Notes: a model not told the origin generated them from the letters alone. Shown: positions 8,704-18,391, counted from the first letter of the stretch. The stretch is DNA of 64,000 nucleotides from Kaistia geumhonensis (GCF_030815145.1 NZ_JAUSWJ010000001.1:1674001-1738000), one strand, 5' to 3'. Translations and numbers: made by a program.

Positions 8704-9948
8704 TTGCGCATCGCGGTCATCGGCGGCGGCCTCGTCGGCGCCGCCACGGTCCACGCCCTCCTCGACGAAGGTCACGCGGTCGACTGGCTCGACCGCTCCG
8801 GCCTCGCCGCGGGCGCTTCAGCCGGCAATGCCGGCTGGATCGCGCATATGGATATCTTGCCGCTGGCCTCGCCCAAGGTCTGGCGGCAGTTGCCGCGCTG
8901 GCTGCTCGATCCGCTCGGCCCGCTCTCCATCCGCCCCTCCTATCTGCCAAAGCTCGCGCCCTTCCTGGCACGCTTCGTCGCGGCGAGCCGGGGCGACCGC
9001 ATCGAAGCCTCGACGCGCGCCATCACCGCGCTGAACGGCCTCTCACTCCCGGCCTGGGAGCGGCGGCTCAACGCGCTGGGGCTTTCTTCGCATCTGCGCC
9101 GCAAGGGCATCCTCTCCGTCTGGCCGAGCCTTGCCGAGGCCGACGCGGCCAAGGCTCTCCTCGCGCGTCAGGCATCGCTCGGCATCGACGTCGAATGGCT
9201 GGACCGGGAAGCGCTCGTCGCACTCGAGCCGGCGCTCGGCCCGAAGGCGGCCAAGGGTGCGCTCTATGGCAGCGGCTGCCACGTCTCCGATCCAAAGGCG
9301 CTGACGCTCGATCTCGGCCACGTCGCAATGGAGCGCGGCGCTCGCCTCCTCGCCATGGACGTCGTCGCGGTGAAGCCGCAGGAAGGCGCCGTGGCCCTCG
9401 TGACCGGCATGGACAGCCTCGCGCTCTACGACCGCGTGGTCATCGCGGCCGGCGCCTGGTCGAAGCCCCTCGCCGCCTCCGTCGGCGACGCCGTGCCGCT
9501 CGACACCGAGCGCGGCTACAACGTCACGCTTCCGGCGGGCCAGCTCGGCCTCACGCGCCCGGTGATGTATGAGGGCCAGGGCTTCGTCACCACCCCGCTC
9601 GACAGCGGCGACCGCATCGGCGGTAGCGTCGAGTTCGCCGGGCTGGAGGCACCGCCGAACTATGCGCGCGTCGATGCCATCCTCGGGCGCGCCCGCCGTT
9701 TCTTGCCCGATGCCGATCTTTCCGGCGGCACGCGCTGGATGGGCTTCCGGCCGTCGATTCCGGATTCGCTGCCCGTGATCTCGACGTCGACCCGCGACCC
9801 GCGTGTGATCCACGCTTTCGGCCACGGCCATTACGGCTTGACGCAGGCGGCTGCCAGCGCGGAAATCGTCGCCGACCTCGTCGCCGGCCGCGCGCCTTCG
9901 ATCGATCCCGCCCCTTATTCCGTCACCCGCTTCGCCAGGAGATTCTGA
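8704..9948 (+). CDS. FAD-dependent D-hydroxyproline / D-amino acid dehydrogenase
   Basis: A DadA-like flavoprotein of about 414 residues. It opens with the Rossmann FAD motif (RIAVIGGGLVGAATVHALLDEG), then GLAAGASAGNAGWI, and closes with WMGFRPSIPDSLPVI...HAFGHGHYGLTQAAASAEIVADL, typical of this family. It should oxidise cis-4-hydroxy-D-proline to the pyrroline substrate of the preceding enzyme. No ATG or GTG fits the start: the Rossmann strand begins at a TTG at 8704, 11 bases after the upstream stop, and I use that as an inferred start. A longer reading beginning at 8539 would overlap the previous gene by 150 bases with Arg-rich nonsense. Confidence 0.85.
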   Translation: MRIAVIGGGLVGAATVHALLDEGHAVDWLDRSGLAAGASAGNAGWIAHMDILPLASPKVWRQLPRWLLDPLGPLSIRPSYLPKLAPFLARFVAASRGDRIEASTRAITALNGLSLPAWERRLNALGLSSHLRRKGILSVWPSLAEADAAKALLARQASLGIDVEWLDREALVALEPALGPKAAKGALYGSGCHVSDPKALTLDLGHVAMERGARLLAMDVVAVKPQEGAVALVTGMDSLALYDRVVIAAGAWSKPLAASVGDAVPLDTERGYNVTLPAGQLGLTRPVMYEGQGFVTTPLDSGDRIGGSVEFAGLEAPPNYARVDAILGRARRFLPDADLSGGTRWMGFRPSIPDSLPVISTSTRDPRVIHAFGHGHYGLTQAAASAEIVADLVAGRAPSIDPAPYSVTRFARRF

Positions 9949-9950
9949 CC

Positions 9951-10964
9951 ATGGCCCGCCATTCGTTCTTCTGCATCGACGGCCATACCTGCGGCAATCC
10001 GGTGCGCGTGGTGACGGGCGGTTCGATCCCGGTCCTCCATGGCGCGACCATGTTCGAGAAAAGGCAGCATTTCCTCGCCGAGTTCGACTGGATCCGGAAG
10101 AGCCTCTGCTTCGAGCCGCGCGGCCACGACATGATGTCCGGCTCGATCCTCTATCCGCCCTCGTCCGACGCCTATGACACGGCGATCCTGTTCATCGAGA
10201 CCTCGGGCTGCCTGCCGATGTGCGGCCACGGGACGATCGGCACCGTGACCACCATCATCGAGCACGGCCTCGTGACGCCGAAGACGCCGGGCCTGCTTCG
10301 GCTCGAGACGCCGGCCGGGCTCGTCGAGGCCCGCTATGTCCAGAACGGCCCCTATGTGGAGAGCGTCACGCTCACCAACGTTCCGTCCTTCCTGCTCGGG
10401 CGCGGCTACGAGGTCGAGGTCGATGGCATCGGCACGCTCACCGTCGATGTCGCCTATGGCGGCAATTTCTATGCGATCGTCGAGAGCCAGCCGAACTACG
10501 CCGACCTCTCCGATCTCGAGCCCTCGGACATCGTACGGCTCTCGCCGAAGCTGCGCGCCGCGTTCAACGCGCGCCATTCGATCGTGCATCCCGAGAATCC
10601 GGCGCTGAACCGGCTGACGCATGTACTGTGGACCGGCAAGCCGAAGAACGAGGGCTCCTCGGCCCGCAACGCCGTCTTCTACGGCGACAAGGCGATCGAC
10701 CGCTCGCCCTGCGGCACCGGCACCTCGGCGCGGCTCGCGCAGCTCTTCGCCACCGGCCGCCTCCAGGAGGGCGAGGCCTTCGTGCATGAGAGCATCATCG
10801 GCTCGACCTTCACCGGCCGCGTTGCCGGCACCACGACGGTCGGCGGCAAGCCTGCGATCATCCCCACCATCGAGGGCTGGGCGCGGGTGACCGGCTACAA
10901 CACGATCTTCGTCGATGATCGCGACCCGTTCTGGGCCGGCTTCCAGGTCGTGGACGGCGCCTGA
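9951..10964 (+). CDS. 4-hydroxyproline 2-epimerase
   Basis: A 337-residue member of the proline racemase superfamily. Both catalytic cysteines of true racemases/epimerases are there: Cys91 in LPMCGHGTIG and Cys254 in DRSPCGTGTSA, so it is not a Thr-containing dehydratase paralogue. It interconverts trans-4-hydroxy-L-proline and cis-4-hydroxy-D-proline, the first catabolic step. It starts 2 bases after the dehydrogenase stop, so translational coupling is likely. No transporter or regulator for the pathway lies next to it. Confidence 0.93.
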   Translation: MARHSFFCIDGHTCGNPVRVVTGGSIPVLHGATMFEKRQHFLAEFDWIRKSLCFEPRGHDMMSGSILYPPSSDAYDTAILFIETSGCLPMCGHGTIGTVTTIIEHGLVTPKTPGLLRLETPAGLVEARYVQNGPYVESVTLTNVPSFLLGRGYEVEVDGIGTLTVDVAYGGNFYAIVESQPNYADLSDLEPSDIVRLSPKLRAAFNARHSIVHPENPALNRLTHVLWTGKPKNEGSSARNAVFYGDKAIDRSPCGTGTSARLAQLFATGRLQEGEAFVHESIIGSTFTGRVAGTTTVGGKPAIIPTIEGWARVTGYNTIFVDDRDPFWAGFQVVDGA

Positions 10965-10989
10965 GCGCCGCCCACCTCTTCTTCTGCCG

Positions 10990-11322
10990 TCAGCGGACCC
11001 AGGCGCCGGGCACATAGACCCAGCGGCCGCCGCGCCAGACCCAACGCGCCGGGCGCCAGCGCCAGCCAGGGCGCCCGCGCACCCAGCGGCCCGAGACCCA
11101 GACATAGCGGCCACGGCTCCAGGTCCAGTGACCCGGGTTCCACACCCAGCCGCGGCGCGGTGGCGGCAGGGGCTCGCGCCGCATCGGCGGCGGGGCATAC
11201 ATGCGGCCGGGTGGCGGCCCCCATTGCGCCTCCGCCTCCTCCGGAAGCACGAGGCTCGCCGCCGGCGCCGCGAGAGCGGCGGCGAACAGCCCGCGCAGCA
11301 GGGATCGTCTCGAGAGCGTCAC
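10990..11322 (-). CDS. exported YXWGXW-repeat protein
   Basis: A 110-residue protein with a Tat-like or Sec N-terminus (MTLSRRSLLRGLFAAALAAPAASLVLPEEAEA), a Pro-rich linker, and then Trp/Arg-rich YXWGXW-type repeats (GWVWNPGHWTW, GRYVWVSGRWV, GWRWRPARWVW, GRWVYVPGAW). Such proteins are secreted or periplasmic and of unknown function, probably surface or peptidoglycan associated. The start is GTG with GGAGGA 8-13 bases upstream. It is convergent with the epimerase. Confidence 0.85.
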   Translation of the reverse strand: MTLSRRSLLRGLFAAALAAPAASLVLPEEAEAQWGPPPGRMYAPPPMRREPLPPPRRGWVWNPGHWTWSRGRYVWVSGRWVRGRPGWRWRPARWVWRGGRWVYVPGAWVR

Positions 11323-11474
11323 GTCACATCCTCCAGTTCGGGCGCCGCTTTCGCCGCGCCATAGACCCGCCGACGGCTGATACGCAGGAGCGGCGCCGTT
11401 CCGTCACTGCGATGACGATTTCATGGAAGGGCCCGGGGGCTTCGCACAGCGTCACTTGATCCCCCCGCACACTA

Positions 11475-11626
11475 GACCCCCCTCCCTGGCCCTCCCCCCT
11501 GCGCGAGAGAGGGGACGCGGCCGCAACGGGCTTCCAGGCCTTTTTCTATCCGGATCGTGGCGCCGTCGATGCAGCCCGCGAACTGCCCTCTCTCCCGCGC
11601 AGCGGGAAAGAGATGGAGAGGGGGTC
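11475..11626. repeat. long imperfect inverted repeat (dispersed intergenic element type)
   Basis: Within the 322-base gap 11323-11644, a ~40-base arm (11475-11513) made of C/T-rich and GCGCGAGAGAGG-like sequence is matched in inverted, imperfect form by 11586-11626. The outer ends are GACCCCC / GGGGGTC. The centre is unrelated. The style is that of dispersed intergenic palindromes of Rhizobiales; no gene is seen in the gap apart from the YXWGXW gene's leader. Confidence 0.65.
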
Positions 11627-11644
11627 ATTGGAAGACGGCGGCAC

Positions 11645-12544
11645 TCAAACCGGGTAGCCGTGCCGGGCGAGGAACAGCTTCAGCCGGTCGGGGAATTTGA
11701 GGACGCGGAGATCGGCTTTCGGGCAGCGGTCGAGGTCGTCGCCGCTGAGGCAGGCTTCTTCGCCCGCATCGGCGGCGTAGTCCCAATGATCGAGGAGCGC
11801 CTGATAGGCGGCGGCGCCCGTACCGGCGCGGATGCTCTGCGCCACCCAGCCGGCGAGGAAGCCGGGGGAGGACCAGCGCGTCTCCGGATCGCCGCCATCC
11901 TCCAGTTCGTTCAGCCAGTCGCGGTGGGCGACGCGGAAGCGCGGCTCGGCGCTGACATCGACCACCTTGCCGTCGCGCACGGCATGGATGACGAGCGGCG
12001 CGGCGCTGCAGGCATAGCAGTCGAAGGCATAGAGGAAGGCGTCGTCGAGCGTCGCGATCTCGGCCACCCCGTCGCCGTCGACATCCTTGAGATAGTCGCC
12101 GTCGCCGTCGAAATTGCCGACCGCGATCGCCGTCCAGCCTTTCGGCCCCTCTTCGGCGACCACGACCCGCGTGCAGCAATGAGCGCCGCCGGAATAGGAG
12201 GAGAAATAGACCTCCTTGCCGAGGCGATAGGGATCGATCTCGGCGATGGAGGCGCTCGCCGCCGGGGCGTCCATACCGGACGGGACGCCGATGGTCTCGA
12301 GCAGCATCGTGGCGCCGCGGGAGATCGTGAGCACCGGCACATCGCGGTCAAGGTCGAGATTCGGCCGCCGCTCATAGGAAAGCCGCAGCGACAGGCCGGA
12401 ATCGGACAGCGTCGCGGCGCGCTCGCCCGGCGCGAATTCCGTCGTCGGAAAGGGAGGGCCGCCCTCCCCGGCCGCGAAGGCAGCAAGGGGGGCTGCCGAC
12501 AGCGCAAGGGCGGCGAGGACGGAACGGAGCGGACCAGCGCGCAA
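11645..12544 (-). CDS. exported hypothetical protein with DxDxDG calcium-type repeats
   Basis: A ~299-residue protein I do not recognise. It starts at TTG 12544 with GAGGAG just upstream and a clear signal peptide (MRAGPLRSVLAALALSAAPLAAFA). The middle has NFDGDGDYLKDVDGDGVAEIATLDDAFLYAF, an FG-GAP/EF-hand-like acidic repeat, next to a Cys-rich stretch (HCCTRVVV, CYACSAAP) likely to hold disulfides in the periplasm. The C-terminal third is helical (AGWVAQSIRAG...YQALLDHWDYAADAGEEAC). Open reading continues far upstream on this strand but is antisense to the next gene, so the signal peptide sets the start. Confidence 0.7.
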   Translation of the reverse strand: MRAGPLRSVLAALALSAAPLAAFAAGEGGPPFPTTEFAPGERAATLSDSGLSLRLSYERRPNLDLDRDVPVLTISRGATMLLETIGVPSGMDAPAASASIAEIDPYRLGKEVYFSSYSGGAHCCTRVVVAEEGPKGWTAIAVGNFDGDGDYLKDVDGDGVAEIATLDDAFLYAFDCYACSAAPLVIHAVRDGKVVDVSAEPRFRVAHRDWLNELEDGGDPETRWSSPGFLAGWVAQSIRAGTGAAAYQALLDHWDYAADAGEEACLSGDDLDRCPKADLRVLKFPDRLKLFLARHGYPV

Positions 12545-12673
12545 GGGGGCGTCTCCTCGGGATTCGCCCCATGCTAGGCGCGGGATCGGGGCGCGAACAG
12601 GGCCGGCGCTTGCCGGGCGCTCGCGGAGTTCGCTAAGTTCTCCGGCGACGTCCCGCCACCGGAGTGCCTCCCC

Positions 12674-14341
12674 TTGACCTCGCCCGCAACGCCGCGCACC
12701 GGCGGCCAGCTCATCGTCGACATGCTGGCCGCGAACGGCGTCGACCGGGTCTTCACCGTGCCGGGCGAGAGCTTCCTCGCCGTTCTCGACGCGCTCGCCG
12801 ACAGCGCCATCGACATCGTCAATGCCCGCCACGAGGGCGGCGCGGCGATCATGGCCGAAGCAGACGGCAAGCTGACCGGCCGGCCGGGCATCGCCATCGT
12901 CACGCGCGGGCCGGGCGCGACCAACGCCGCCGCCGGCCTCCATATTGCGCGGCAGGATTCGACGCCGATGATCCTGCTCGTCGGCCAGATCGCGCGCGGC
13001 CACCGGGAGCGCGAGGCGTTCCAAGAGATCGACTACCGGCGCATGTTCGGCGAGGTCGCCAAATGGGTGGTCGAGATCGACAGCGCCGACCGCATTCCCG
13101 AACTGCTGTCGCGCGCCTTCCATGTCGCGACGTCCGGCCGGCCGGGCCCGGTCGTGCTGGCGCTGCCCGAGGACATGCTTCGCGAACAGGCCGCCGCGAC
13201 GCTGCCGCCTGCCTTCGAGCCGGTCGAGACCTATCCGGGCCTGACGCAGACGGCGCAATTGCAGAAGCTGCTGTGGGCGGCCGAGCGTCCCTTCGTCATC
13301 GCCGGCGGATCGCGCTGGAGCGACAAGGCCGTCGGCTCGCTGCGCCGTTTCGCCGAGCGCTTCGACCTGCCGGTCGGCGTCTCGTTCCGCCGGCAGGGCC
13401 TCTTCGACCACGAGCATCCGAACTATGCCGGCGATATCGGGCTCGGCATCAATCCGGCGCTCGCGGCCCGCATCCGCAATGCCGACCTCCTGCTGCTCGT
13501 CGGCGGGCGCATGAGCGAGGTGCCGTCTTCGGGCTACACGCTGATCGAGTCGCCCGAGCCGAAGCAGAAGCTGGTCCATGTCCATGCGAGCGCCGAAGAA
13601 CTCGGCCGCGTCTACCGGCCGACGCTCGCCATCAACGCGACGCCGAACGGTTTCGCGGCGCAGCTCGAAGTCGTGCATCCGCCGGTTGCGATCCGCTGGG
13701 GCGAGGAAACGCGTGCCGCCAACGCCGCCTATCGGGCCTGGTCCGACCCGGCGCCGCGGGCCGTGGCCGGCGTCGAGATCGGCGCCATGATCCGCGCGCT
13801 GCGCGCGGCGCTGCCGGAGGATGCCATCGTCAGCAACGGCGCCGGCAACTATGCCGGCTGGCTGCACCGCTATTTCCGCTTCCGCGGCCCCGGCACGCAG
13901 CTCGCGCCGACCTCGGGCTCGATGGGCTACGGCCTTCCGGCGGCGATCGCAGCGAAGCTGCGCCATCCGGAGCGCATGGTCGTGGCACTCGCCGGCGACG
14001 GCTGCTTCCAGATGACGGGGCAGGAGTTCGCCAGCGCGGCGCAGGAAGGTGCGGCCGTGATCGCGATCGTCGTCGACAACGGCATGTACGGCACGATCCG
14101 CGCCCATCAGGAGCGCGCCTATCCCGGCCGCGTCTCGGCCACGGCGCTGAAGAACCCCGATTTCGCCGCGCTCGCCAGCGCTTATGGCGGGCATGGCGAG
14201 ACGGTGGAGCGCACGGAAGATTTCGCGGCCGCCTTCGCCCGCGCAGCCGCGAGCGGGCTGCCGTCGATCCTGCATGTGAAGAGCGATCCCGAGGCGATCT
14301 CACCGACCGCGACGATCAGCGGGTTGAGGGCGGCCACCTAG
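12674..14341 (+). CDS. acetolactate-synthase-like thiamine diphosphate enzyme
   Basis: A 555-residue ThDP-dependent enzyme of the acetolactate synthase / oxalyl-CoA decarboxylase / glyoxylate carboligase superfamily. The N-terminal PYR domain carries the cofactor-activating Glu32 (VPGESFLAVLDAL). The central domain is at ~190-330. The C-terminal PP domain has the ThDP/Mg motif AGDGCFQMTGQEF...DNGMYG. No small regulatory subunit gene is adjacent, so it is probably not the biosynthetic IlvB. Substrate unknown. The start is TTG 12674 after a CCGGAGTG site. It is followed on the same strand, after 148 bases, by an amino-acid symporter. Confidence 0.85.
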   Translation: MTSPATPRTGGQLIVDMLAANGVDRVFTVPGESFLAVLDALADSAIDIVNARHEGGAAIMAEADGKLTGRPGIAIVTRGPGATNAAAGLHIARQDSTPMILLVGQIARGHREREAFQEIDYRRMFGEVAKWVVEIDSADRIPELLSRAFHVATSGRPGPVVLALPEDMLREQAAATLPPAFEPVETYPGLTQTAQLQKLLWAAERPFVIAGGSRWSDKAVGSLRRFAERFDLPVGVSFRRQGLFDHEHPNYAGDIGLGINPALAARIRNADLLLLVGGRMSEVPSSGYTLIESPEPKQKLVHVHASAEELGRVYRPTLAINATPNGFAAQLEVVHPPVAIRWGEETRAANAAYRAWSDPAPRAVAGVEIGAMIRALRAALPEDAIVSNGAGNYAGWLHRYFRFRGPGTQLAPTSGSMGYGLPAAIAAKLRHPERMVVALAGDGCFQMTGQEFASAAQEGAAVIAIVVDNGMYGTIRAHQERAYPGRVSATALKNPDFAALASAYGGHGETVERTEDFAAAFARAAASGLPSILHVKSDPEAISPTATISGLRAAT

Positions 14342-14489
14342 CGAACGCCGTCGTCCGATCGCTCCCCGCCGCCGTGGATTGCGCCGGCAAATCGGATGCG
14401 CCGCTCTCGCGCATCGTGCACAGTCGTCACCGGGTGGGGATTTCCGCCGCGGCGAGGGGGCTCGCGGCAAGGCAAAACGGGGCGCGGCC

Positions 14490-15911
14490 ATGTCGGCCAT
14501 CATCGACTTTCTGAACACGATCTTCTGGGGCTATGTCCTGATCTACGGCCTGCTGGCGGTGGGCGTCTATTTCACCTTCCGCCTCGGCTTCCTGCAGATC
14601 CGGCATTTCCCCGAATTCATCAGGGTGGTGACGCGCGCACCCGAGACGGACGCGTCCGGGATCACGCCGTTCCAGGCGCTCTGCACGAGCCTCGCCTCGC
14701 GCGTTGGCACGGGCAACCTTGCCGGTGTCGCCGTCGCCATGACGCTCGGCGGCCCCGGCGCGCTGTTCTGGATGTGGATCGTCGCCGCGCTCGGCATGGC
14801 GACGGCCTATGCTGAGAGCACGCTCGCGCAGCTCTTCAAGGTGCGCGGCCAGACCGGCGAATTCCGCGGCGGCCCGGCCTTCTACATCGCGCGCGGCCTG
14901 AACGCGCCCTGGGCCGCCGTCATCTTCGCGGTCTGCCTGCTGCTCGTGTTCGGATTCGTCTTCAACGCGGTGCAGGCCAATTCCATCGCCGAGGCGATGA
15001 ACGGAGCGTTCGGCGTTCCGAAGCTCGGCGTCGGCGCCGCGGTCGCGCTGCTGTCCGCCGTCGTCATCTTCGGCGGTATCAAGGCGATCGCCCGGTGGGC
15101 GGAATATGTCGTGCCGTTCATGGCCGTCGCCTATCTCGGCGTCGCCGCCTATGTGATCATCGCCAACATCACCGAAGTGCCCGCCGCGTTCATGCTGATC
15201 TTCAAGAGCGCGTTCGGCCTCGATCAGGCGGCCGGCGGCATTGCCGGCGCCATGCTGAACGGCGTCAAGCGCGGCCTCTTTTCCAACGAGGCGGGCATGG
15301 GCTCGGCGCCGAACATCGCCGCGGCCGCGACGCCCAACCCGCACCATCCTTCCTCGCAGGGCATGGTGCAGGCGCTCGGCGTCTTCATTGACACGATCCT
15401 CATCTGCACGGCGACCGGCATCATGATCCTGCTGTCGGGCGCGCTCGTCCCCGGTGGCGCCCTCACGGGAACGCCGCTGACGCAGGCTGCGCTGACCGCC
15501 GAGATCGGCGCGGCCGGGCACACCTTCATCGCGGTGGCCATCTTCTTCTTCGCCTGGACCTCGGTACTCGGCAACTATTCCTATGCCGAGAACGCCCTCG
15601 TCTATCTCGGCCTCGACAACCGCGCCGGACTGACCATCGCCCGCCTCGGCCTCCTCGCCATGGTGATCTGGGGTTCCTACGAGAGCGCGGCGACCGTCTT
15701 CAATGCGGCGGACGCCTCGATGGGGCTGATGGCGTCGATCAACCTCGTCGCGATCTGCCTGCTCTCGCCGCTCGTCGTGAAGCTGACGCGGGACTACTTC
15801 ACGCAGAACCGCAGCGGCTCGCCCGTCTTCGACCCGGCCGCCTATCCGGAGCTCGACGGCATGATCGACGCGGAGATCTGGAAGCTGCCGGTGTCCCGCC
15901 CGGCCGACTAG
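14490..15911 (+). CDS. sodium:alanine/glycine symporter (AGCS family)
   Basis: A 473-residue inner-membrane protein with ~10-11 predicted helices. AGCS signatures are clear: the conserved N-terminal loop [31 protein letters not shown] and the helix-8 region [19 protein letters not shown]. It should take up alanine, glycine or a related amino acid with Na+. ATG 14490 is used; earlier codons are not hydrophobic. Its stop codon overlaps that of xseA on the opposite strand. Confidence 0.92.
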   Translation: MSAIIDFLNTIFWGYVLIYGLLAVGVYFTFRLGFLQIRHFPEFIRVVTRAPETDASGITPFQALCTSLASRVGTGNLAGVAVAMTLGGPGALFWMWIVAALGMATAYAESTLAQLFKVRGQTGEFRGGPAFYIARGLNAPWAAVIFAVCLLLVFGFVFNAVQANSIAEAMNGAFGVPKLGVGAAVALLSAVVIFGGIKAIARWAEYVVPFMAVAYLGVAAYVIIANITEVPAAFMLIFKSAFGLDQAAGGIAGAMLNGVKRGLFSNEAGMGSAPNIAAAATPNPHHPSSQGMVQALGVFIDTILICTATGIMILLSGALVPGGALTGTPLTQAALTAEIGAAGHTFIAVAIFFFAWTSVLGNYSYAENALVYLGLDNRAGLTIARLGLLAMVIWGSYESAATVFNAADASMGLMASINLVAICLLSPLVVKLTRDYFTQNRSGSPVFDPAAYPELDGMIDAEIWKLPVSRPAD

Positions 15912-17455
15912 AACAGGCTCCCCTGCCCCGCCGGCTTCGCCGCCTTGCCCTTCGGCCTCGGGCGCCCCGGCGCGCCCGAGGCCGTCGCCTCGACCTTGCC
16001 GTCGTGGAAGGCGATGGCCAACGCGTCGCCCGGGGACACCGCGGAGGCCGAGCGGATCGGCGCGCCGGCCTCGTCGGTCACGAGCGCGAAGCCGCGCGCC
16101 AGCACGCTGCGATAGGAGAGCGTCTCGGCGAGGCGCCAGGCGCGGTCGAGCCGGTCGCGCTGCCGCTCGACGACGCGGACGAAGGCGCGCCCCGTGCGGC
16201 CGTCGATCTCCGCGAGGCGGTCGCGGCCGCGCCCGATCCGCTCGGCGATCGGCTCGATGCGGAGACGGCCGGCGCTGCGCAGATAAAGCGCACGCTTGCG
16301 TTCGGCATGGGTTTCCAGCGCCCGTCCCTGCCTCTGCGCCAGCGACGCGAGGCGGTCGGCAGCACGCTCCAGTCGTCGCGCCAGTGTCGTCGGCGTCAGC
16401 TGCGCCGCGGAACGGCCGAGCCGGGCCCGGTGGGCGAGCGTGTTGGCGTGGAGCGAGCGGGAAAGCCGCGCCGCCAGCTCGTCGAAGCTGCGGCGCGGCA
16501 CGGCGAGGAGATCGTCGAGCCGCGGCAGGCCGCGCGTCGCGGTGCGCAGCTCGCGCCGCCTGGTCTCGATCTGGCGAAAGGCGGCGCCCTCGAGGCGCGC
16601 GCCGAGCGTTCCCACAGCCGCGACGAGATCGGCCCGCACCGGCACGGCCATCTCGGCCGCGCCGGTCGGCGTCGGTGCGCGCAGATCGGCCGCGAAATCG
16701 ATCAGCGTGGTGTCGGTCTCGTGGCCGACCGCCGAAATGAGCGGGATATCGGAGGCCGCCGCGGCGCGCACTACGGCCTCCTCATTGAAGCCCCAGAGGT
16801 CTTCGAGGCTACCGCCGCCGCGCGCGACGATGAGCACGTCAGGCCGCGGAATCGGGCCGCCGGCAGGGAGCGCGTTGAAGCCGGCGATGGCGGCGGCGAC
16901 CTCGGCAGCCGAGGTCTCGCCCTGCACCCGCACCGGCCAGACGAGCACACGGACGGGAAAACGGTCCGACAGACGATGCAGGATGTCGCGGATGACGGCG
17001 CCGGTCGGCGAGGTCACGACACCGATGACGCGCGGGAGATAGGGAATCGGCCGCTTGCGCGCCTCGTCGAAGAGGCCCTCGGCGGCGAGGCGGCGGCGGC
17101 GCTCGTCGAGCAGCGCCATCAGCGCCCCGATGCCGGCCGGCTCCAGAGCCTCGATGACGATCTGGTATTTCGACGAACCCGGGAAGGTGGTGAGCTTGCC
17201 GATGGCGATCACCTCCATCCCCTCCTCGGGGCGGAAGCGGAGCCGCGCGAAGGTCGTCCGCCAGATGACGGCCTCGAGGCGGGCGCGCTCGTCCTTCAGC
17301 GCGAAATAGGCGTGGCCCGATGAATGCGGCCCGCGATAGCCGGAGATCTCGCCGCGCACACGCACATGGCCGAATGTCTCCTCGACGGTGCGCTTCAGGG
17401 CGGCCGAGATTTCGGAGACGGAGAATTCGGCGACGTTGGACTGAGGCTCGGCCAT
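15908..17455 (-). CDS. xseA: exodeoxyribonuclease VII large subunit
   Basis: A 515-residue XseA, the catalytic subunit of the single-strand-specific exonuclease VII used in mismatch repair and recombination clean-up. It has an N-terminal OB-fold (residues ~8-105, [12 protein letters not shown]...GHAYFALKD), the catalytic domain ([69 protein letters not shown]), a long coiled-coil, and a Lys/Pro-rich tail ([19 protein letters not shown]). xseB is not adjacent. It is divergent from rsmE with 145 bases between, which must hold both promoters. Confidence 0.96.
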   Translation of the reverse strand: MAEPQSNVAEFSVSEISAALKRTVEETFGHVRVRGEISGYRGPHSSGHAYFALKDERARLEAVIWRTTFARLRFRPEEGMEVIAIGKLTTFPGSSKYQIVIEALEPAGIGALMALLDERRRRLAAEGLFDEARKRPIPYLPRVIGVVTSPTGAVIRDILHRLSDRFPVRVLVWPVRVQGETSAAEVAAAIAGFNALPAGGPIPRPDVLIVARGGGSLEDLWGFNEEAVVRAAAASDIPLISAVGHETDTTLIDFAADLRAPTPTGAAEMAVPVRADLVAAVGTLGARLEGAAFRQIETRRRELRTATRGLPRLDDLLAVPRRSFDELAARLSRSLHANTLAHRARLGRSAAQLTPTTLARRLERAADRLASLAQRQGRALETHAERKRALYLRSAGRLRIEPIAERIGRGRDRLAEIDGRTGRAFVRVVERQRDRLDRAWRLAETLSYRSVLARGFALVTDEAGAPIRSASAVSPGDALAIAFHDGKVEATASGAPGRPRPKGKAAKPAGQGSLF

Positions 17456-17600
17456 AGGCGCTCCGCTCCCTGCTTGCTCGCCTCTGGTTGCCGCGCGGAA
17501 CGCGGCGGGTCAAGCCGGAGCGTGCCTGCCGAACGCTGCGCATGCTTGCCCACCGCCGCGCGCGCTTGCCGGCGGGCGCGACGGCGACTATCCCTCGGCC

Positions 17601-18353
17601 ATGTCCCGCTATGACTTCACGACCCAGAGGCTGTTCCTCGACGCCCCTCTCGCCGCCGGCGCCGGCATCGCGCTCGACCGCGACCAGGCCAACTATCTCG
17701 TCAACGTGCTGCGCATGACGGCCGGCGCGCCGGTGCTCGTGTTCAACGGGCGCGACGGCGAGTGGCTCGCCCGCCTCGCCGGCGACCGCAAGCGCGCCAG
17801 CCTCCTCGTCGAAAGCGAGACGCGGGCGCAAACCGCGGCCGGCACGCTCGACTACCTCTTTGCGCCGCTGAAGCAGGCGCGGCTCGACTACATGGTGCAG
17901 AAGGCCGTGGAGATGGGCGCGGCGCGGCTGCGGCCCGTCATCACGCGGCGGACGCAGGTGACCCGGCTCAACGAGGACCGGCTGCGCGCCAACGCCATCG
18001 AAGCCGCGGAACAGTGCGGCATCCTCGCCATTCCCGACATCGCCGCGCCTGTCACGCTCGCCGCCTGCCTCGCCGACTGGGAAAAGGCCGAGGCTGGACG
18101 CCGCATCGTCTTTTGCGACGAGGACGAATCGGGCGCCGACCCGATCGCGGTGCTGAGGGCGCTACCACCCTCGCCGCTGGCCGTACTGATCGGGCCCGAG
18201 GGCGGCTTCTCCCCGGAGGAGCGGGCCGAGCTCAAATCCCTGCCCTTCGTGAGCTCGATCGCGCTCGGCCCGCGAATCCTCAGGGCCGATACGGCGGCGG
18301 TGGCCGCGCTGGCGCTCGTTCAGGCCGCGGTCGGCGACTGGCGGGAGGGATAA
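17601..18353 (+). CDS. rsmE: 16S rRNA (uracil-1498-N3)-methyltransferase
   Basis: A 250-residue RsmE, which methylates N3 of U1498 in 16S rRNA with S-adenosylmethionine. It has an N-terminal PUA-like domain (residues 1-70) and a C-terminal SPOUT knot domain with the motif strings LIGPEGGFSPEE and ALGPRILRADTAAVAAL. The family's RLFLD start and NYLVNVLRM are present. It stands alone here, followed by the iron transporter's control region. Confidence 0.96.
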   Translation: MSRYDFTTQRLFLDAPLAAGAGIALDRDQANYLVNVLRMTAGAPVLVFNGRDGEWLARLAGDRKRASLLVESETRAQTAAGTLDYLFAPLKQARLDYMVQKAVEMGAARLRPVITRRTQVTRLNEDRLRANAIEAAEQCGILAIPDIAAPVTLAACLADWEKAEAGRRIVFCDEDESGADPIAVLRALPPSPLAVLIGPEGGFSPEERAELKSLPFVSSIALGPRILRADTAAVAALALVQAAVGDWREG

Positions 18354-18370
18354 AGCCAAGCATCGAGGAA

Positions 18371-18391
18371 AGGATCACGCGATCGTGATCC
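18371..18391. repeat. small GATC-type palindrome after rsmE
   Basis: Seven-base arms GGATCAC / GTGATCC flank a 6-base GC-rich centre, 18 bases after the rsmE stop. It could be a weak terminator hairpin (no T-run follows) or a dispersed intergenic palindrome. Confidence 0.4.

Noticed and set aside
12580-14275. Long minus-strand open frame antisense to the acetolactate-synthase-like gene, continuous with the exported protein gene
   Set aside because: High GC keeps antisense frames open. The plus-strand product has full family motifs, the antisense translation is Arg/Asp/Gly-rich without any, and the exported protein has its own ribosome site and signal peptide at 12544.
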